Origin: Pseudomonadota bacterium
GTDB lineage: Bacteria > Pseudomonadota > Alphaproteobacteria > Kiloniellales > J153
NCBI GenBank assembly: GCA_022572105.1
Contig: JACZWN010000077.1
Location: 2,054-14,113 of the forward strand
DNA: 12,060 nucleotides
Direction of reading: 5' to 3'
The notes beneath the pieces are model-generated. The model saw only the letters and a list, made by a program, of their open reading frames with translations, made no database searches and was not told the DNA's origin. This document shows, one piece after another, positions 8,403-12,060 of this stretch. A program made the translations under genes and the position numbers. Each line of letters opens with the position of its first letter. Positions within the stretch are counted from its first letter, which is position 1.

Positions 8403-8458
8403 AACACAAAGGCACAAAGGAACCAGGAACTTATTAAAATCCTTCGTTTCTTAGTGCC
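8403..8458. repeat. AT-rich imperfect inverted repeat with CACAAAGG motifs
   Basis: Arm 8403-8421 (aacacaaaggcacaaagga) and the reverse complement of 8440-8458 (ggcactaagaaacgaagga) match at 13 of 19 positions around an 18-nt loop. The right arm contains the kinase stop codon and its last His codon. The tract is much more AT-rich than the genes either side. Similar CACAAAGGCACTAAG-type sequences occur between genes in many unrelated bacteria; from memory some accompany GxxExxY or four-helix-bundle protein genes. This may be a small internally deleted remnant. It could also act as a weak terminator for the kinase gene, although it lacks a T-run. Confidence 0.5.
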
Positions 8459-9452
8459 CACCACCCATGCACGCGGCAGCCAGCTCCGCGAGCGGCGTCT
8501 CGGGCCGTGCGCCGAAGTGCGAGATCGCCTCGGCCGCCGCGATCGCGCCCAGGCGGCCGCAGTCGTAGAGCCCTCGTCCGCGGGTATAGCCGTGGAGGAA
8601 GCCGGCGGCGTAGAGGTCGCCGGCGCCGGTCGTGTCCACCACCTTGGCGACCGGCTCGGCGTCGACCAGGTGGACCTCGCGGTCGCGTAGCACCACCGAG
8701 CCCTTGGCGCTGCGCGTCAGCGCCGCGATCTCGCAGTGGCCGCGCACCTCCTGCAGCGCCCGGTCGAAGTCGTCGACCTGGAACAGCGAGCAGATCTCCA
8801 CGTCGTTGGCGAACAACAAATCGACGTGGCCGCCGATCAATTCAATGAAAGAGTCGCGGTGGCGGTCGACGCAGAACGGATCGGACAGCGAGAGCGCGAC
8901 CTTGCGCCCCGCGCCGTGCGCCATGCGCGCGGCCTCCAGGAAGGCCGCCTTGGCTTCCGGCGCGTCCCAGAGGTAGCCCTCCAGATAGGTCACCTTGGCG
9001 CGCCCGATCATGTCCGCGTCCAGGTCCTCGGCCATCAGGTCGACCGAGGCGCCCAGATAGGTGCCCATGGTGCGTTGGGCGTCGGGGGTGACGAAGATCA
9101 GGCAGCGCGCGGTCGGCGGCCCCTCGGTCGCCGCCGGGGTCTCGAAGGTAACGCCGGCGGCCCGGATGTCGTGCCGGAAGATGCCGCCCAACTGGTCGTT
9201 GCGCACCTTGCCGATGAAGGCGCCGCGCCCGCCGAGCGAAGCCAGCCCGGCCATGGTGTTGGCCGCCGAGCCGCCCGAGACCTCGACCGCCGGGCCCATG
9301 GCGGCGTAGAGCGTCTCGGCGCGCGCACCGTCGATCAGGGTCATGGTGCCCTTGGCCAGGTCCTGGGCCTTGAGGAAGGCCTCGTCGGCCTGAGCCAGCA
9401 CGTCGACGATGGCATTCCCGATGCCGACGACGTCGAGGGGCTGTTTGGGCAT
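8451..9452 (-). CDS. PfkB-family kinase, adenosine kinase-like
   Basis: This 333-residue cytosolic sugar/nucleoside kinase of the ribokinase fold most resembles alphaproteobacterial adenosine kinases, which make AMP from adenosine and ATP for purine salvage. PfkB signature 1 is at 60-75 (GGSAANTMAGLASLGG). Signature 2 is DTTGAGDLYAAGFLHG (273-288), with catalytic Asp279 and the anion-hole glycines. LSLSDPFCVDRHR (187-199) and FANDVEICSL (214-223) are also typical of the adenosine kinase branch. A different substrate (ribokinase- or fructokinase-like) cannot be excluded from sequence alone, so I give no symbol. The gene has its own promoter-like boxes 42-69 nt upstream. Its last codons (MGGGH) run into the AT-rich inverted repeat, so the natural C-terminus may have been altered there. 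Confidence 0.9.
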   Translation of the reverse strand: MPKQPLDVVGIGNAIVDVLAQADEAFLKAQDLAKGTMTLIDGARAETLYAAMGPAVEVSGGSAANTMAGLASLGGRGAFIGKVRNDQLGGIFRHDIRAAGVTFETPAATEGPPTARCLIFVTPDAQRTMGTYLGASVDLMAEDLDADMIGRAKVTYLEGYLWDAPEAKAAFLEAARMAHGAGRKVALSLSDPFCVDRHRDSFIELIGGHVDLLFANDVEICSLFQVDDFDRALQEVRGHCEIAALTRSAKGSVVLRDREVHLVDAEPVAKVVDTTGAGDLYAAGFLHGYTRGRGLYDCGRLGAIAAAEAISHFGARPETPLAELAAACMGGGH

Positions 9453-9493
9453 GAGAGGGTCGCGTCAATCCTGGCTGCGCGCGAGCGGGGCGG

Positions 9494-9521
9494 AGTATAG
9501 CCGGTCCGCAAGCCCCTTCAA
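9494..9521 (-). promoter_or_regulatory. sigma70-like promoter for the PfkB kinase gene
   Basis: On the minus strand TTGAAG (9521-9516) and TATACT (9499-9494) are 16 bp apart, close to the sigma70 consensus. A start near 9487 would leave a leader of about 35 nt before the ATG at 9452. No classical Shine-Dalgarno is visible in that leader. Confidence 0.6.
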
Positions 9522-9714
9522 GCCCGGTGAACACGCGACGACGCCTTCTTCGAGGCAGTTCTTCCTACGCATGAAGGGATTGGAAAGCGTGTGGCAAGAC
9601 CGACGCATCAACCCCGGTACACCTTGGAGTCCGGCTCGACCGAGCCATCGCGACCACCAGACCCTCTGATCTGCCAGATAATTTTTTTGCCGCAGCGCTT
9701 GATAAATCAGACGA

Positions 9715-9751
9715 ATCTACCAAATACATATTATCTTACGTTTCGGTAGAT
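9715..9751. promoter_or_regulatory. dyad and AT-rich promoter-like region of the MNT-HEPN pair
   Basis: ATCTACC (9715-9721) and GGTAGAT (9745-9751) are perfect inverted 7-mers separated by 23 bp. Between them lies an AT-rich tract containing TATTAT (9729-9734), a candidate -10; TTGATA (9699-9704) upstream could serve as -35, but the spacing to TATTAT is too long, so the exact boxes are uncertain. The element ends 23 bp before the antitoxin-like gene's ATG. It is a plausible operator for the DNA-binding regions of that protein; this is inference. Confidence 0.45.
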
Positions 9752-9774
9752 CATACGGCACGAGAGAGAACACC

Positions 9775-10632
9775 ATGATGAATCGGCAGACCGTCGAACA
9801 GCTTCTGCGCGTGTTCCGCTTATTCCGCGAGAGGTACGCGAGGGGTGACCCGCTCCAGCGAGCGTACCGGGAGGCAGTTCGGGAAGTTGCAAATCTACAT
9901 CACGTTACCTACCAAACGATCGGAGATGGCTGCAGGCGCCGGCTGAAGCTAAGCAATATCCATCAGCTTTACGATCTGTTGGCGTGCTGGGCGGAAGGCG
10001 ACTCCGAGCCGCTTGCGAAGCAATTGAAAGCGGCTTCGGACCCTTCATCTCACGACGACATTGCGGATTTTTTCCGCCCCTCCAAATCCATCGTCGCCGT
10101 GACACCTGGGCACACCGCTGCTTCGACTTCGGCGGACAGGTTCGACACATTCTCCTTCCGCCTCCCCCAACGCGATGCGCGGATGCTTCGAGCGCTCGCC
10201 GAGATCGAAGGCGTTTCACCGCCGGAGCTGCTCAGCCGGATGGTGGGTAAGGTTGTCGCAGAGAGAATGAAGCACGTAGCACGGGCGATGCTGTATGAGT
10301 CGGAGGCGCCTGAGCGAGGGGATATCGGGCAAGACGATATCTTGAAAATCCTCCGGGACCGTGAGGTGGAGCTGCGCGGCCTCGGGGTCGAGCACGTGTC
10401 TGTGTTTGGCTCGGCGGCGCGCAGAGACTCGCGGCCGATGTCCGATGTGGATCTCACCGTCAGGCTGAAGTCGGGATTCTCCCAGGGGGGGTTCGATTAT
10501 TTCGGGCGGTTCGAGGCGTTGCGGGCACGGCTGGCGCAAATCCTCGCGTGCCCGGTGGATTTGGTCGAAGAGCCGGTCGAAACGGCCCGTCTGCAAGAGC
10601 AGATCGACGAGGATCGAGTTCTTGCCTTCTAG
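9775..10632 (+). CDS. MNT-domain (MntA-like) antitoxin with N-terminal DNA-binding-like extension
   Basis: This 285-residue protein ends in a minimal nucleotidyltransferase domain (about 190-285). FGSAARRDSRPMSDVDL (211-227) contains an exact GSX10DXD motif: G212 S213, then D224 and D226. VDLVE (261-265) supplies the likely third carboxylate, Asp262. In characterised HEPN-MNT pairs this domain is the antitoxin and AMPylates a Tyr of the HEPN toxin. Ordinary MntA proteins are only about 100-140 residues. Here residues 1-100 look helical with an HTH-like stretch (EVANLHHVTYQTIGDGCRRRL, 37-57). Residues 125-166 (FSFRLP, then two helices separated by EGVSP) resemble a ribbon-helix-helix. A low-complexity linker sits near 108-122. 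Upstream GAGAGAGAA (9762-9770) is the ribosome binding site; a second ATG follows directly. Composition differs from neighbours, suggesting transfer. MNT assignment is firm; the N-terminal domains are inferred. Confidence 0.85.
   Translation: MMNRQTVEQLLRVFRLFRERYARGDPLQRAYREAVREVANLHHVTYQTIGDGCRRRLKLSNIHQLYDLLACWAEGDSEPLAKQLKAASDPSSHDDIADFFRPSKSIVAVTPGHTAASTSADRFDTFSFRLPQRDARMLRALAEIEGVSPPELLSRMVGKVVAERMKHVARAMLYESEAPERGDIGQDDILKILRDREVELRGLGVEHVSVFGSAARRDSRPMSDVDLTVRLKSGFSQGGFDYFGRFEALRARLAQILACPVDLVEEPVETARLQEQIDEDRVLAF
10609..10613 (+). promoter_or_regulatory. ribosome binding site deciding the HEPN gene start
   Basis: GAGGA lies 8 nt before the TTG at 10622, inside the end of the MNT gene. 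No in-frame ATG exists until residue 27, so this site supports the TTG as start and suggests coupled translation. Confidence 0.5.
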
Positions 10633-11005
10633 CAAACCTGCGCGCCGTTTCGAAGATATCCTGGAGAACGCCCGGGCGATTGAGCGTTACACCGAAGGAA
10701 TGGACATGCGCGGGTTCGTTGCGGACGCCAAAACCCGTGACGCCGTCGAGCGGTGCCTGGAGCGAATGAGCGAAGCGGCGGCGAAGCTCGGCGAGACCGC
10801 CCCCGAGCTGGCTCCCGAGCAGCCGTGGCAACAGATCAGATCTCTTGGAAACCGGATTCGGCACGAGTACGATCGGCTGCGGGCGGAGCGGCTCTGGGAG
10901 ATCGTGAAGGACGACCTGCCTTCTCTCCGGGAGGCGTGCGAATTGGCGCTTGAAAAGCTCCGCGACCGGGAAGCGACTCGGAACCGCGAAGGACCGAGCC
11001 GATAA
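10622..11005 (+). CDS. HEPN/DUF86 (HepT-like) ribonuclease toxin candidate
   Basis: This 127-residue all-helical protein of the HepT-like DUF86 family is normally the RNase toxin of a HEPN-MNT pair. The sequence runs FEDILENARAIERYTEGM (10-27), KTRDAVERCLERMSEAAAKLG (37-57), then the active-site region QIRSLGNRIRHEYDRL (71-86). His81 and Tyr83 fit the H-X-Y end of the RX4HXY motif, and Tyr83 matches the residue AMPylated in studied HepT proteins. The canonical Arg five residues before the His is Gly76; Arg73, Arg78 and Arg80 lie nearby. The TTG start overlaps the MNT gene by 11 nt with GAGGA at good spacing, so translation is probably coupled with the antitoxin made first. Family assignment is good; toxicity is unproven because of the motif change. 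Confidence 0.85.
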   Translation: MPSSKPARRFEDILENARAIERYTEGMDMRGFVADAKTRDAVERCLERMSEAAAKLGETAPELAPEQPWQQIRSLGNRIRHEYDRLRAERLWEIVKDDLPSLREACELALEKLRDREATRNREGPSR

Positions 11006-11133
11006 CTGACACCGGCTCTGGACCGCCTTCGGCGAAAGAAGAGGATCTCAGACTAAACGGCCGGGACCCCGGCAAGCGCGCACACCCCCGCGCCTTGTGC
11101 GCCAGACCCGGCACGGGCTAAACAGGCCGGGCC

Positions 11134-11880
11134 ATGTTCGCAGCCCTCGCCAAGGCCTTCGGCCAGATCTTCGATCCGGCTTTCCGGCGCGTCTTCGCGC
11201 TTTCGCTGGGCGCCTCGCTGGCCGTCTTCGTCGTGCTTTGGATGGCGGCCTGGTTCGGCCTGGCCTGGGCCGGGGCGGCGCTTTCCGACTGGATGGCCGG
11301 CCAGGAGCCGGGCGGCTTCTGGATCCAGGTCGTCGAATGGATCTTCGGCGCCGGGGCGGTGGTCGGCGTGCTCGTCGTCAGCTTCTTCCTGTTCCCGGCG
11401 ATCATGGTGGTGGTCATGTCGTTTCTGCTCGACGACATCGCCGAAGCGGTCGAGCGGCGCCACTACCCGGGCCTGCCGGCCCCGCGCGATCAGCCGGTGG
11501 GCGCGGCGGTCATGAGCGGCCTGGTCTTCGCCGGGGTGACGCTCGCGCTCAACCTCCTGGCCTTGCCGCTCTATCTCCTGCTGCTCTTCGTGCCCCCCTT
11601 CAATTTCTTTGTCTTCTACCTGCTCAACGGCTATCTTCTTGGCCGTGAATACTTCGAGCTCGTGGCCGCGCGCCGCTTGGACATGGCCGGGGTCGGGCGC
11701 CTGCGCCGGGCCTATCGGGGGCGGCTGCTGCTGGCGGGAGCGGTGATCGCGTTCCTGTTGACGGTGCCGATCGTCAACCTGGTGACCCCGATCGTCGCCA
11801 CCGGCTTCATGCTTCACGTCTTCGAAGGCCTGCGCCGGCGCCAGGCGAGCGCCACAGCGAGCGCCGCGACGCGGCCATGA
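11134..11880 (+). CDS. EI24/CysZ-like integral membrane protein
   Basis: This 248-residue inner membrane protein has the EI24 domain pattern: an N-terminal amphipathic segment with FDPAFRRVF (13-21), hydrophobic segments at about 22-47 and 70-98, a polar stretch (100-122) with the DDIAEAVERRHYPG motif, a long hydrophobic hairpin at 125-168 ending NGYLLGREYFELVAARR (165-181), and a last pair near 198-230. E. coli CysZ of this superfamily is a sulfate channel, but many alphaproteobacterial relatives have no shown substrate, so I leave function open. TTGTGC (11095-11100) and TAAACA (11119-11124), 18 bp apart, are a possible promoter that would give an almost leaderless transcript. The stop codon overlaps an ATG (ATGA, 11877-11880), suggesting an operon with the next gene. 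Codon use returns to the high-GC style of the housekeeping genes. Confidence 0.88.
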   Translation: MFAALAKAFGQIFDPAFRRVFALSLGASLAVFVVLWMAAWFGLAWAGAALSDWMAGQEPGGFWIQVVEWIFGAGAVVGVLVVSFFLFPAIMVVVMSFLLDDIAEAVERRHYPGLPAPRDQPVGAAVMSGLVFAGVTLALNLLALPLYLLLLFVPPFNFFVFYLLNGYLLGREYFELVAARRLDMAGVGRLRRAYRGRLLLAGAVIAFLLTVPIVNLVTPIVATGFMLHVFEGLRRRQASATASAATRP

Positions 11881-11912
11881 AAGCGCCCCGATCGGGACCA
11901 GGAAAGGGCACG

Positions 11913-12060
11913 ATGTTCCGCAAGCGATTCCCTCGGGGACCCCGATCCAGGCCGGAGATCCACGAGCGCGCCGCACCCGAGCCGGCTGCGCCCGCGGAGC
12001 CGCACGAGCCGGCGCCCGCGCCGAGCCCGTTGAAGGACATCGTGGCCCCGCGCCGGCCCG
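11913..12060 (+). CDS. 5' end of a gene cut by the window edge, possibly DUF2062 protein
   Basis: The open frame runs off the right edge. It starts MFRKRFPRGPRS, is then rich in Pro, Ala and Glu, and ends in PLKDIVAPRRP. In alphaproteobacterial DUF2062 proteins a short basic start and a segment like LR-x-VVWPRRG precede the membrane domain, and they can sit beside EI24 genes; this resemblance is from memory and only moderate. I prefer the ATG at 11913 because GGAAAGG (11901-11907) lies 5 nt upstream. The in-frame ATG at 11877, overlapping the EI24 stop, is the alternative. Confidence 0.5.
   Translation, partial: MFRKRFPRGPRSRPEIHERAAPEPAAPAEPHEPAPAPSPLKDIVAPRRP

Larger units (their letters stand above)
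9453..9774. other. 322-nt intergenic gap between the kinase and the HEPN-MNT module
   Basis: The left end holds the divergent kinase promoter (9494-9521). The middle (about 9541-9670) shows no credible gene, tRNA or RNA fold; a small inverted repeat GGCTCG/CGAGCC (9633-9646) is the only structure seen. From about 9675 the base composition shifts to strongly AT-rich, including a T7 run (9682-9688) and the dyad at 9715-9751. The shift in composition suggests a junction between core and transferred DNA. Confidence 0.6.

Noticed and set aside
9601..9660. Possible tRNA-like T-arm in the intergenic gap
   Set aside because: The GGCTCG/CGAGCC repeat superficially resembles a T-arm, but no acceptor, D or anticodon stems could be paired around it.
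9409..9669. 86-codon plus-strand frame between the kinase and MNT genes
   Set aside because: It starts inside the kinase gene, runs through its promoter, has no ribosome binding site and no recognisable domain.
11060..11073. GCCGGG/CCCGGC inverted repeat after the HEPN gene
   Set aside because: Only a 2-nt centre, short stem and no T-run, so not a convincing terminator in GC-rich DNA.

Overview
This window looks like the chromosome of a high-GC Gram-negative bacterium, most likely an alphaproteobacterium. The clues are the very GC-rich third codon positions, a hybrid malic enzyme/phosphotransacetylase, a PfkB-type adenosine kinase, and an EI24 membrane protein next to what looks like a DUF2062 protein. 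The lineage is inferred from gene content; there is no rRNA or other marker to settle it.

Left part (1-5164): a good sigma70-like promoter and an interrupted palindrome precede maeB (+). MaeB converges on a minus-strand gene for a secreted, probably beta-sandwich protein of unknown function (start at 3460). Upstream of that lies a 16-bp-period tandem repeat, then a Pit/PHO4 phosphate permease (-).

Middle part (5165-9540): three minus-strand housekeeping genes. In order of transcription they are an adenosine-kinase-like PfkB sugar kinase with a recognisable promoter, the ribosome-associated GTPase TypA/BipA, and an AmpG-type muropeptide permease that overlaps the end of typA by 11 nt. Between the kinase and typA is an AT-rich imperfect inverted repeat built on a CACAAAGG motif, which forms the last bases of the kinase gene.

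Accessory part (about 9541-11030): a 322-nt gap that turns AT-rich, then two overlapping plus-strand genes forming a HEPN-MNT toxin-antitoxin-like pair. The first product is unusual. Its C-terminal third is a minimal nucleotidyltransferase with an intact GSX10DXD motif, but it carries about 190 extra N-terminal residues that look like an HTH-like segment plus a ribbon-helix-helix-like segment. The second product is a HEPN/DUF86 (HepT-like) protein that keeps the H-X-Y part of the motif but has Gly where the canonical Arg should be. A 7-bp dyad with 23-bp spacing surrounds an AT-rich promoter-like tract just upstream, which fits autoregulation by the fused DNA-binding regions. This module is the most interesting thing in the window.

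Right end (11134-12060): an EI24/CysZ-like integral membrane protein gene, followed by the 5' end of a gene cut by the window edge, tentatively DUF2062. No rRNA, tRNA, CRISPR array, insertion sequence or origin was recognised.
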